Assembly (NCBI GenBank): GCA_030867875.1
Contig: JAOWCC010000936.1
Span: forward strand, 79,145,032-79,209,031
Reading direction: 5' to 3'
Length of the DNA stretch: 64,000 nucleotides
Source of the DNA: Actinernus sp. WN-2022
Taxonomy: Eukaryota > Cnidaria > Anthozoa > Actiniaria > Actinernidae
The translations under genes and the position numbers were made by a program. The notes below the pieces were generated by a model. The model was given only the letters and a program-made list of their open reading frames with translations. It had not been told where the DNA came from and did no database searches. Shown piece after piece: positions 39,872 through 49,936 of this stretch; the stretch's first letter is position 1, and every line of letters starts with the position of its first letter.

Positions 39872-40102
39872 TCAGTCTAATCGCCTGAGGAGGCACTCGA
39901 CCTCTCTTCTAGGAGCATGAATGCCGTACTTAATGCGGAAGGTGTGCCAGGCCACATGAGGGCACATCCCTCGATATCCAGAAACACAACCTGGACCATC
40001 TAACTCATTCCTTATCATTACCTCTACGTCGGACAAGTTTATTTCCCGCTTGTTTAGTTTAAGGTTATACTGAGATAATCGCCTTTTCAATGTTGACCGC
40101 AT
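39872..40102 (-). pseudogene. rve-type integrase fragment (N-terminal helical region)
   Basis: 76 codons including MRSTLKRRLSQYNL, then ELDGPGCVSGYRGMCPHVAW, then IKYGIHAPRREVECLLRRLD. This matches the helix-turn-helix segment, with a GYRxMxH and 'V.R..V..LLR.LDP' pattern, that precedes the integrase catalytic core in animal rve-integrase proteins common in cnidarian genomes (from memory). The DDE core is absent and the frame stops, so it is a fragment. Confidence 0.55.
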
Positions 40103-40214
40103 CTACAACGCGAAATGCCATGGTATTTGGAAAGAGAGTTTAAAATGGTCTCGTAGCTAAATCCGCTGTAGAAGTACCCTTCGATTGCTTCTTTTTCAGT
40201 GACGTTGGCTCTAT

Positions 40215-40435
40215 ACGAAGGAGTGCGGAGGAACAGAACAGGGAGGAGGGAGAATTGGCAAAGTCAGGGAGGAGGGTGAAATGTCCAGAAAAACTAGGGA
40301 GGAGGAAGAATTTAGCATACAGGGAGGAGGGAGAAAATGGGATCTGCATACATGCTCTAGGGAGAAATTTTAAAACTCACTATAGGGAGGAGGGAGAAAC
40401 TGTCGGAAAAAATAGGGAGGAGTGAGATTTCACTA
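40215..40435. repeat. GGGAGGAGGGAGAA-rich patch
   Basis: Seven or eight spaced AGGGAGGAGGG words at roughly 35-bp intervals, purine-rich on the + strand. Confidence 0.75.
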
Positions 40436-40554
40436 CCCGTTCCTCTCAACTCACGAAGGTATACTGGTATCGAGCTTAGAGCTGCAGTTAGGACAATATT
40501 GGAAATCTTCTCCTTGATCACCATAGTTTTGGCAAACTTTTTGCACGAGTTTCA

Positions 40555-41395
40555 ACACAGGCAGCTCAAGCTCTAAATATCTAGCTAATACTTACAGCGT
40601 TTGTATGGGAATTTCAACGAGCTAGAAATACGAAAGAATTAATGAATCAAATGCCTTACCTTGCTTCCATAGTGTATTACTTGCTGTCTGTGTGGTAACA
40701 AGGTTGATATGAAGCGATTTTAGCCACAGGCAGCCCAATCTCATGATTTGTGTATTTATACGCTTACAAATATCGCTTGAATAGTTCATATTATAAATCC
40801 TTCCAAAACATGTATGTTAGACAAATAAATACATGACTTCACCCTACAATGTTTCAGTTGTGGTTATTCATACCTCTGAGCTCTTCTAGGGTCGTTTCCA
40901 CTGTTTTTTTCGAACCTCTTTCCCTCACCTCCTAATAAAAGGAAAAGGCTGTTCCTTTTATTAGGTGGTGAGGGAAAGAGGTTCGAAACAAAACAGTGAA
41001 AACGACCCTAGAAGAGCTCAGAGGTATGAATAACCACAACTGAAACATTGTAGGGTGAAGGCGTGTATTTATTTGTCTAACATACATGTTTTGGAAGGAT
41101 TTATAATATGAACTATTCAAGCGATATCAGTGTTAGCGTATAAATACACAAATCATGAGATTGGGCTGCCTGTGTTTTAGCGAGCAGTTAAGCAGAGGAA
41201 ATAAAAACTCGCTAAAATCGCTTCATATCAACCCTGTTACCACACAGACAGCAAGTAATACACTATGGAAGCAAGGTAAGGCATTTGATTCATTAATTCT
41301 TTCGTACTTCTAGCTCGTTGAAATTCCCATACAAACGCTGTAAGTATGAGCTAGATAGTTAGAGCTTGGGCTGCCTGTGGTTTCAATTCTGGTAA
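40555..41395. repeat. Long palindrome, arms about 380 bp
   Basis: The centre is near 40943 between TCCTAATAAAAGGAAAAGG and CCTTTTATTAGG. Arms include CGTTTGTATGGGAATTTCAA, GTGTATTACTTGCTGTCTGT, TGGTTATTCATACCTCTGAG and TTCGAACCTCTTTCCCTCACC, almost identical in inverted orientation. One arm has a 35-bp insertion near 41175-41208. Confidence 0.92.
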
Positions 41396-41399
41396 ATTT

Positions 41400-41725
41400 A
41401 CAGCAGGCGTTCCGGTATTTTGGGTTAGTTCCGAGGCCTTCAATTTGTGTTTTGGGAATTTCGATTTGTGCTTTGGGAAATTGATTTGTGTTTTGGGAAA
41501 TTGGTTCATGTTTTGGGAAATTGGTTCGTGTTTTGGAATTTTGATTTGTGTTTTGGGAAATTGATTTGTGTTTTGGGAATTTTGATTTGTGTTTTGGGAA
41601 ATTGGTTCGTGTTTTGAAATGTTGATTTGTGTTTTGGAATTTTGATGATTTGTGTTTTGGGATACTGATTTGTGTTTTGGGATATTGATTTGTGTTTTGG
41701 GAAATTCATTTGTGTTTGACCATTT
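41400..41725. repeat. ~20-bp GATTTGTGTTTTGGG array, right
   Basis: The inverted counterpart of the left array, about 16 units, some with GGTTCGTG variants. Confidence 0.9.
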
Positions 41726-42462
41726 TGGGCCACCGTACAAAACCGTTCATGTCAGTATTAAACACGCACGTATACGTAATAATGACGTTTATGTTTTGTC
41801 TTAATAATTTTGGAAGTACATGCATGAGCGACAATTAAATAGCTTGAAAGCTGACTCATTAGTTTCTTCTGTTGTTTTATATTTAAATTCAACCATACTT
41901 TTCGGCAAGAAGCGAAGGCTGAAATACATTTTCTCTCCGGGTTAGTTCGTCAATAAGCGAGCTGCAAGCCTTGTTCATGTAATATCAGTCTTTCGGCTAT
42001 GTCCGACAATACTTCTCAGTCGTCATCAAAATCGCTTTACATTTGTTAACATAAACGTTATAAAACGAACGGAAATAAGGTTATAACTGAACAAAGAAGA
42101 AGAAAGCCAAACGAGGGCAGGTGATATTGTGGACGATCAGCCGGGTGCTTTGTTAATTATTATTGACAGTGAGAACGGCGGAACCAAAAAAAGTTAACAA
42201 GAAGTCGCTGTGGGCGAGGAATTGACTGGTTTAATGCCTGCTAGCCAAATTGTGAGATTACATTTTATAGTATATATATAGTTTCATATACTTCCGTTTT
42301 TCCTGCTCGTTGCCGTTTCGTAATCAGTTATTGAAAAATAGCCCGCTACAACTTGCACGCAATCACAACATATTTCTGTTTCGCCGGAGATAATGGTACT
42401 CGAGAAAAGGAAAAGGTTATTTTGTTTCTTTGTTCGTGCTAAAAAAATATGTTGTTCCGCAG

Positions 42463-42560
42463 GATTTACCAAGAAGAATAGCGAAAGGAATACGGTCATA
42501 TAGATCAAGGAGTGTTTCTATCCACACGGACGATGGAGACATCGACGAAAGCCGAGAAAG
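42463..42560 (+). CDS. Candidate upstream exon (possibly of the RasGAP gene)
   Basis: After TTCCGCAG a 98-nt open block encodes DLPRRIAKGIRSYRSRSVSI and a short acidic end (HTDDGDIDESRE), followed by GTTTGT. The basic, Ser/Arg-rich look suits the N-terminal region that precedes the PH domain in SynGAP/DAB2IP proteins. It ends with two leftover bases, which fits the phase of the exon at 54140. No other gene on this strand lies nearby. It could equally belong to an unseen gene. Confidence 0.35.
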
Positions 42561-42947
42561 GTTTGTAATGCATGTGTGTATGGCGTGTTTACGGCAACAA
42601 GGAACGCACTACGAAGGAAACTGAATCGGATGGCACTGCCACCCGAGGAGAGTTTAGCTATGATAGATTAACGGAGGCGTATAGTGAAAGTACTTGTCAG
42701 CTGTAAACATTTTAAAGTTTTGCTTCGATATGTCTGTAGTTGCAATGTCATTACTGACGCTCGTGTATTTTTGTTAGTATAAAATGACCGGTTCTTTATT
42801 ACCGAAACGAGAAGTTCAAGGACTACAGCAAAGCTCAGCGGTGAAACAACGTGTATAGATTGTTCATCTTGTACCGGCTGAAGAAGGCTACAATCACAGA
42901 CGAAATGACTTGGGACACTGCTCACTTTTAGAGACCATTCTTTAAAT

Positions 42948-43036
42948 AAACCCTCTCTCCCCCCTTCAATGTTGATTTAGGTGCACGTTCAATTTGAAAT
43001 TCATTCACTACCAACATTGAAAGGGGAAGGGGGGTT
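42948..43036. mobile_element. Short palindromic MITE
   Basis: AACCCTCTCTCCCCCCTTCA, then ATGTTG, and the complement with small changes at 43011-43036. Confidence 0.7.
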
Positions 43037-43352
43037 TGTGTCCAGTATTTTTTTTTTCTCACATAATAACTATTTTGTTGAGTGTCTCAACAATTATGTC
43101 TGTGATTGTCTGAGGGCTAATTTGAAGAATCGGCTGTAGAATTTCAAGAAATAAGAGAATTCTAGCCAAACTTGGCAGGTTCTTTTATTGTTGGAATGTA
43201 CATCTTGTGTATTATGTTTGAAGTCCATCGGTTCTCATATGATCGCTGCCGGATCGTCCAAATCACTCAACCGAAGGATCGCTCGCGATCGCTGCCATTT
43301 GTTCACATATAATCGCTGGCAAGTTTACGCGCCAGTGAGTGTGAGTTGGATG

Positions 43353-43630
43353 GGAGCCAGGGTGGCGCAGTGGTGGAGCCAGGGTGGCGCAGTGGTTAAG
43401 CGCTTCGCCTCTCACCTCTGTGGCCCAAGTTCGATTCCCGGACGGGGCGCCATATGTGAGTTGAGTTAGTTGGTATCTCGCCCTTGCTCCGAGGGTTTTT
43501 CTCCGGGTTCTCCGGTTTTCCTCCCTCCGCAAAAGCCAACACGCTAAATTCCAATTCGATCTGTGGATTAGCCGGGACCTGGCTTTGATCAGCCCCCATG
43601 GTTGTTTCAGGTCTCGTTAGTAATTCAGAG
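43353..43630 (+). mobile_element. tRNA-derived SINE, copy 2, nested
   Basis: Box A TGGCGCAGTGG (43385-43395) and box B AGTTCGATTCC (43428-43438). The first 22 bp of the head (GGAGCCAGGGTGGCGCAGTG) are duplicated in tandem at 43353-43374. It lies inside the GATCGCTG element, so it inserted later. Confidence 0.9.
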
Positions 43631-43877
43631 TTTGACTTTTGATGGACTGTCAAGTTCCCGATTTCCCAGATTTGAAACTGACGCTTTGTGCTCGATGTAC
43701 ACAGCAAGCCAGTCTAGATTTATAAATTAACTCGACTGGCATGGGAACAGAATCTCTTCCTGAACCCAACGGAATGTTTTTTCTCCGTTTGGGGTATCTT
43801 CCATACGCATTCCTGATATGTTTTCCTCTACAGCAGCCGGTGTACATGTAATGTTGAACTTTTCACTGATTTTCGTC

Positions 43878-43988
43878 CTACACATTCAACTTCTTGTACT
43901 TGTCTTTATATTCTCTGCTGTATTTGTTATAAAGGCATTCGTATTTGTGCAGCTCTTCCATAAACTCTTCCGTACTGCAGCCCGCCAT
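43878..43988 (-). pseudogene. MADF (Myb/SANT-like) domain start, truncated
   Basis: 36 codons from an ATG at 43988: MAGCSTEEFMEELHKYECLY, then NKYSREYKDKYKKLNV, stop. This matches the first two helices of MADF domains, as encoded by the second ORF of PIF/Harbinger transposons. A GTAGGA directly after AATGT could be a donor site, so it may be a first exon left in a non-autonomous copy. Confidence 0.55.
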
Positions 43989-44504
43989 GTTCGAAGCTGA
44001 GTGAACAAGTGAATGCACGAGCGACAACAACACAACGACAAACCGTTGCCATCGGCCCATGGCGTTGAAGTTTGGATCTAGGAAACATTGCATTGTGGGA
44101 TGCCACAGGATCGCTCGATCGCCGAGAAGTGTTCTCATATATTCGCTGACGATCGCCAACGATCGCTGGAGTAGAACCTTGCTCTACTCCAGCGGGATTA
44201 CTGACGATCGCTGGATCGCTAGAAGTGTTTACATATGATCGCTGACGATCGCTGGTCAAATTTTGGACGATCCGGCGATCTCCAGCGATCGTCAGCGATC
44301 ATATGAGAACCAGCCTTTAATGACGTCAGAATGACGTCACGAAGATAAAACCATATAAAATGTTTTTTAAAAAGCCGTAAAATTTATATTTTTGAAGCAG
44401 TGAATGAAAAGGACAGTAATGTACGAAAATGTTTTCGAGAAATGACGCAAAAAGACGATTTCTTCAATATTGGAGGCTGTCTTAGCGGTTTTCCAACGTT
44501 TCAA

Positions 44505-44825
44505 GAAACGGTTCACCATTCTGTGACGTCAGAATGACGTCATAACCTCCTCAGATCGCCAGGCCAATAGCGTCGTTGAAAAGTGCATCCAAAGTAGTTT
44601 TAAAATGTCATGATTTAACACAGGTTTAAGGAAAATTCTGAAAAATAACAACGATTTCTGCAGTATTGTGGCGTATTTTTATTTTTAACGGTTCACCGTT
44701 CTGTGACGTCAGAATGACGTCATAACTTCCTCAGATCGCCAAGCCAATAGCGTCGTTGTAAAGAGCATCCAACGTAGTTTAAAAATGTCATGATTTAACA
44801 CAGGTTTAAGAAAGAATCTGAAAAA
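44505..44825. repeat. Two tandem ~185-bp units with CRE-like sites
   Basis: Each unit starts ACGGTTCACCrTTCTGTGAC, has TGACGTCAGAATGACGTCAT, then CCAATAGCGTCGTTG and ATGATTTAACACAGGTTTAAG. A third, partial copy of the CRE pair is at 44322-44345. Confidence 0.85.
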
Positions 44826-45871
44826 TGACATTAGAGTTAGTGGCATTTGCCCACACATTTGAGCAATAAAATAATTTGCTAAAAACTAAAGCATTAATGA
44901 CTGTTAGCAACGTTTTTCTGTCGAATGCATGTTTAGCACGATTTATTTGTCCCAGATGAGACATGCACGAAGATACGGTTTTAATAGACCATTTTCTCAG
45001 GTATGCGCACGCAATATTGGCCCGCCAAATCGCTTTTTGAACAATAGCCGCCAATTTTTGAACAATAGCCGATAATTTGAATAACAAAGGATGTCGCATC
45101 AGAACGAGTCTAACAAAAGCTAACAAAACTCACGGCCCGCCTAGAAATACTTCATGTAGGCAGCTTGGATTTAGTATTGGTTGAAATAATAGGGAGGGTT
45201 ATAGGAAACCACTACGTGATTCCCACGTGAAGTATTTACCAGCCCGTCAAGCCTGTTGCGTGCGCATACTTGAGAAAATGGTCTATTATGTGTTCATCAT
45301 TTGATAGGTGAGGGTCAAGTATAACTCCCAGGTCTTTGGCCACTTGGACCGGCACAAGGTCCTTTCCTAGCAGCAGTAAACTGAAGTCTTGTAGTTTAGT
45401 CACCATCTGTCTGCTACCAAACACGATAAGCTTTGTCTTGTCTGGGTTAAGAAGCAGGAAATTGTTGAAACACCAGTTACGTATATTAAGTAGGTCCTGA
45501 TTCATGTCAGTAATAGTAGTTAGCTGGTTTTGTAAGTGGAACGAAACGTGGAGCTTTGTATCATCTACATAACACTGAGAACTGCATTTCTGTGGTACCG
45601 AAGGAAGATCGTTAACATATATATTGAAGAGAAGCGGACCTAAGATGCTTCACTGGGGCACACCGCTGACCACAGGAAGGGGCTCAGACACTGCTGAGTG
45701 GATCCGTACCACTTGTTGTCTGTCAGAGAAGTAACTGCGGAACCACTGGAGTCTAGAGCGAGAGGCGCCGACATCTTGCAATTTCGATAACTGAGCTAAG
45801 AGTATCTCGTGATTGATAAATGCATCTGTAGTCATCGCATTCAGCCGTAATTTTCGAATACGAAACTGCAT
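44806..45871 (-). pseudogene. LINE reverse transcriptase, interrupted by a MITE
   Basis: Read on the minus strand: INHEILLAQLSKLQD, WFRSYFSDRQQVVRIHSAVS and SGVPQ; then the PQG glycine codon is a TGA stop. SILGPLLFNIYVNDLP and the catalytic CYVDDTKLH (about 45549-45585) follow, then NPDKTKLIVFGSRQ and VAKDLGVILDPHLSNDEHI. A MITE (44982-45288) is inserted here; the frame resumes as TVSSCMSHLGQINRAKHAFD, then NALVFSKLFYCSNVWAN. At least two disabling changes make it dead. It is 5'- and 3'-truncated. Confidence 0.88.
44982..45288. mobile_element. MITE inserted in the LINE
   Basis: Ends TAATAGACCATTTTCTCAGG (continuing TATGCGCACGCAA) and complement to 45288. TA at each border suggests a TA or TAA-type duplication. 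It splits two consecutive RT segments. Confidence 0.85.
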
Positions 45872-45899
45872 GGACTATTTAACAATTAGACTATGAGGT

Positions 45900-46390
45900 C
45901 GAAGTTCCTATTATACAAATAGAGTGTGTCCGTCGATGAATTATCGGTGATAGTTGCCCGCGCAAATTTAATGTTCAAATATAAGCCCGAGAACGCATGA
46001 ACTATAACGGCTGATAGTTGACGAGAAACGTAGCTCCGATTGTTTTAGTAGAAACCAACTAGTAGTTCAATCTTAAACTGAAACAAGAAGATTCTTTGAC
46101 ATTTTAACGACTTGGCTGTCATTGTTTTGCTTTTGAAAACCGGCTTTTTTGCTGCTCACTATCTATCACAGAATTCTTGGGTTGCAACCTCGTCACAAAA
46201 AAACATATTTTGAAATATTTTTACTTCCAAATGAAATATAATGTTTTTGAGCTTGAAGAGAGATCAAAACTTAATCTCTGGGCTAAATTTTGAAGTAGAA
46301 GAGCATTTCGTTTCAGAGTTATGGGCGAACAAATACGAGTAGTTGTTACTGTAAAATGTATGGGGCGGCCAGGCCGCCAAAACTTCGCAG
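45900..46390. other. Non-coding stretch
   Basis: No recognised content. Confidence 0.35.
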
Positions 46391-46392
46391 CC

Positions 46393-47237
46393 TTAAAGTG
46401 CCTATCACCCTTTTGTAATTTTGATAGCTTATGAACCTCCGAAAAGTTTTGAGTACTTCTGTGAAGAAAGTTTTGGTTTAAAATGAATACTTTATGTTCT
46501 ACGCTTGTTTGAAATCGTGTAAATGTGACCTTTCCTGACCCATGACACGTAAGTAAAAGCCTGGGTCGAAATCTGGGTAGACGTCATCTCATTAATGCAT
46601 TATTCTCCATGGCGCCTTTTTATCACAACAGCATCGATGCATGGAAAATATACACAGTTTTTGAGTTGTTAGTAAAGAAAAAAGTAATTTTAGTCAACAT
46701 GTTAAGTATTTCTTGAAATGATTGCAAAGCCAACAACAACAACAACAACGATTTTATTCATACCATAACGAAATGTTTTACATATAAAAGGGAGGGAGAA
46801 TTAAACAATTTAATGGTATGGGTTACCTAGAAATAACTTAAAAGCTAATCAAGCTAGGTAACGCAAATATATTGATATAATGGAAATATTTTCTAGCTAT
46901 TTTTCTATATTTTATTAGTAGAAACGATTTTTTGCTTCCGAGTTATGAGAATTGAGTGTATCCAAACAAACCTTCACGTGTTTTAGATGAATAATTATAA
47001 TTATATAATTATAATTATAATTATAATTATATGACGTCAAGATGACGTCTACCCAGGTTTCGACCCAGGCTTTTACTTATGCGGTCATGGGTCAGGAAAG
47101 GTCACATTTACACGATTTCAAACAAGCGTAGAACATAAAGTATTCACTTTAAACCAAAACTTTCTGCACAGAAGTACTCAAAACTTTTAGGAGGTTCATA
47201 AGCTATCAAAATTGCAAAAGGGTGATAGGCACTTTAA
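46393..47237. mobile_element. TTAA-flanked foldback element (845 bp)
   Basis: Ends TTAAAGTGCCTATCACCC and complement, arms about 200 bp nearly identical (TAGCTTATGAACCTCC, AAATGTGACCTTTCCTGACC, GCTTTTACTTA). TTAA at 46393-46396 and 47234-47237. A relative with the same TTAAAGTGCC tip is at 55644-56355. Confidence 0.85.
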
Positions 47238-47425
47238 ATAAAGCAAACGTTTCATTTGGTTTCACTAAGAGTTTTTATTAAGCCAAAAACCTTTAATTTG
47301 GCACAAATTTGTTGATTTTCACCGACTCATCTAAAACACGTGAAGGTTTGTTTGGATACACTCAATTCTCATAACTCGGAAGCAAAAAATCGTTTCTACT
47401 AATAAAATATAGAAAAATAGCTAGA
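46893..47425. repeat. Second inverted pair, interleaved with the preceding one
   Basis: 46893-46991 (TTTTCTAGCTATTTTTCTAT to ACGTGTTTTAGATG) is inverted at 47328-47425, arms about 98 bp. One arm lies inside and one outside the TTAA element. A TAATTATAATTATA tract lies at 46990-47030. Confidence 0.85.
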
Positions 47426-47510
47426 AAATAGCTAGAAATAGCTAGTCTGAAAATAGCTAGACTAGATGACAGTTTCTTTAACGTGAAAAAGAAAATACTT
47501 TCTCGTAAAG

Positions 47511-47690
47511 CCACCGTGTAATACGGCTGATGATCTTGATGAATTACACCAAAAGCCACCGTGTAATACGGCTGATGATCTTGATGAATTACACCAAAAG
47601 CCACCGTGTAATACGGCTGATGATCTTGATGAATTACACCAAAAGCCACCGTGTAATACGGCTGATGATCTTGATGAATTACACCAATAA
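47511..47690. repeat. 45-bp tandem repeat, 4 units
   Basis: Four nearly identical units starting GCCACCGTGTAATACGGCTG. Frames on both strands through it are artefacts of the period. Confidence 0.95.
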
Positions 47691-47699
47691 AGTCTCAAA

Positions 47700-49936
47700 A
47701 GCCTTTTTTGACACATTGAGAAATCCCATAACTCGGACTAATAATTGGTCGATGGTTTTGTTAATGATATACAAAAGTCACTTTAGCCTTGCCGACGATT
47801 CGAAAGCCAAACTATTTCAGTTTCCGACCACGGTACATAAAGGCCTTTTGACAGCAGCCTTTGTTTCGTAAATGAGCCTTGATCGTTTGTTCAGTGTTAA
47901 TTTAAGAGAAAGCCGAGATATTATTACAAATGGTAATAAGCGAGCTAAGTGTGGCGTGTCTACACAAAAAGTCTATGATTGGTCCTTAGGGAATTAGGCA
48001 CCAGTCTCTTATGCTAATGTTGTTTTCAGTTGCTCTTGGTTAGAATGACTCAGTTTTAATCCTGTCCGGCTCAGTCCCCAAACCCAAATTCCTTTGATTC
48101 TCTGGGAGTTCGTTCGAGTTGACGGCTCATTTACTCAATTCCTGTTTAATTCGCGAGAATCAGTCAGCATAAGCGTTCAGTTCTGTGATCTGCTATAACG
48201 GTAAGGCCACTACGATGTATCCAGCCAGAGGTTTTGACTTTTGATACGAAAATGCTAAGTCCGACGGTCACTGGATATGAGAGCCCATGGTAAGCTATAT
48301 ATGCAGTCGATAAGTTTTCCCCTACTTATTCAGTTTTTCTTCATTCAGCCTTAAAAGATAGTCAGATGGTTTTTGCTGACCTAAAACCTAGGACACGTGT
48401 GTTTGACAATGTTTTGTTCATTGGAACGATTTGTACTTTTGTTGTACAGACGAAAGTTTTCAAAAGAACTCGAAAGTGCATACAGTAAGTATCGTAATTT
48501 TATCACGCCCGAAAAAGTACGGGATAATTAACGCCACGGAATACATAACAATCTGCCCTAGCACAAATCAACAACTAAAGCATTTGTGAAACCTTTGATT
48601 CCAGCAATAGCCAGTTATTATCGTACGTATAGTTCCATATGCGGCTTAGTAATGACTTGTTGAAGGTTAGCTCAACTAGTAGCCTTTCATGCAAGAGGTT
48701 GGGTAATTATTTCATAATTGAAGTTTTGAGTGTTTAAAGAGTGTATGCGCGTAGCTGCCAATTTGGTTGATTTGTTTGAACGTGGCAAAGTAACTTAGGA
48801 TCGTCAGATTGGCGTTCGTTCCTAGCACAGTAAAATTATTCACGCTTGCTGGCTCTTCTTGAGTACGATCGTACCGGGTTGCAGTCAGCGATTGTGTGGT
48901 AGGTGTTTTAATAAAGAAGAAGGGATTCTTTAGAATACTAACTGTCGCGTCATTCTTGAAGATCTATGTACACAGTACACAAAGCACAAGAAGTATGCTA
49001 TCTGAGTGGTTATTTGTTTAGTCCGTAGTTCTCGCTCGCCGCTCTATCTAACCAAGGAAGTCAGTTGTCATGAGTGTTGTTTGACTGCTGAAGTTTAAAA
49101 ATGTCGAGTAAGCCGTGCGTACGTGTAGGGGAACCGGAAAGTATTTATTGAAAAACAGCAACATTACAGGGCTGTACTGTAGTCGTTACACATACAATCA
49201 GTTAAGTCGGTTAATTATAATTTCGTTGCGTGCCGCACGAGATTCTGCATGTGATTACAGATGAGATTTTCAACGAACTCAAGCATGTTAATTTGGGCAG
49301 TTCTGATAAAACATTCAAAATTCGCTATCTCTGTCATTTATGTATGAAATACCCCATAACTCTGGAATAATACGGTAATCGTGTGTCTTAACATTTAAGG
49401 ATCGGTATTTTGGTGTTTTGAAGGTCACGTGACCTTAAGGCTGCTAAAACAAATACATCAAAAAGGGGTGGCGGAAGTTATTGTTTTGTTTCAGCTTTTC
49501 GGTTCTAAATGTTAAGCTTGTTATGGGAAATTAGACTGTGTCCGGAATGGTTTGCTTTTTATCACTGAAGAGGATATAAATAGCGAAAAATGGTTCGAAG
49601 AATAGGTCACGTGACCTATTTTGTATATTTTCGCCTTAACAGTCTATCAGGGTCAACCATTCCGAACTGATCTTTAAAGTCAACCACAAGTGTGATCAGA
49701 TAAACACAAAATCGTTACTTAAAATATACAATGTACCACCCCGTTTTTAGTTTAATTTTCAACTTTTTGTGATCACGTGTGTGGTCACGTGATAGACATT
49801 TTACAAAAAAATTATATTAGGACGACTAAAAACGCTGAGATTAGTTATAAACACCGTTGTTCTAGGATTTGAGCAAATTCAAGTGACTCTATTCAGCAAA
49901 ATAGCTGTAGCCTCGTTTTCATGTTCAAACCATGCA
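47700..49936. other. Upstream region of the RasGAP gene; unassigned
   Basis: Mostly non-coding; a candidate first exon is at 48252. CACGTG sites occur four times between 49424 and 49795 (twice as GGTCACGTGACC). Confidence 0.35.
48252..48289 (+). CDS. Candidate first coding exon of the RasGAP gene
   Basis: ATG at 48252 followed by 12 codons (MLSPTVTGYESP) and TG, then GTAAGC. The two leftover bases fit the one leading base of the exon at 54140. The upstream 200 bp are relatively GC-balanced and look like a 5' leader. The phase match would occur by chance one time in three, so support is weak. Confidence 0.25.

Larger units (their letters stand above)
39020..41750. mobile_element. Composite nested inverted-repeat element (2.7 kb)
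   Basis: The outer ends are inverted: ACAAAACTACGTTGGCCCAA, then a CAAATGAATTTCCC run at the left, complemented by CATTTGTG...GGGCCACCGTACAAAAC at the right (about 41700-41735). Next come facing CCCAAAACACAAATC arrays, then an inverted pair of the zinc-ribbon region, and then a very long palindrome centred near 40943. It contains a zinc-ribbon ORF and an integrase fragment, so it is likely a decayed autonomous or satellite-bearing DNA transposon. Confidence 0.7.
43230..44311. mobile_element. TIR element with GATCGCTG subterminal repeats
   Basis: Ends GGTTCTCATATGATCGCTG and complement (43230 and 44311). The subterminal 100-150 bp on both sides are packed with GATCGCTG and CGATCG words, probable transposase binding sites. 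The interior holds a MADF-domain exon fragment (43878-43988) and a SINE (43375-43630). A PIF/Harbinger relation is inferred from the MADF fragment. Confidence 0.75.

Noticed and set aside
47362..47871. ORFs over the 45-bp repeat
   Set aside because: Repeat period is a multiple of three; no coding evidence.
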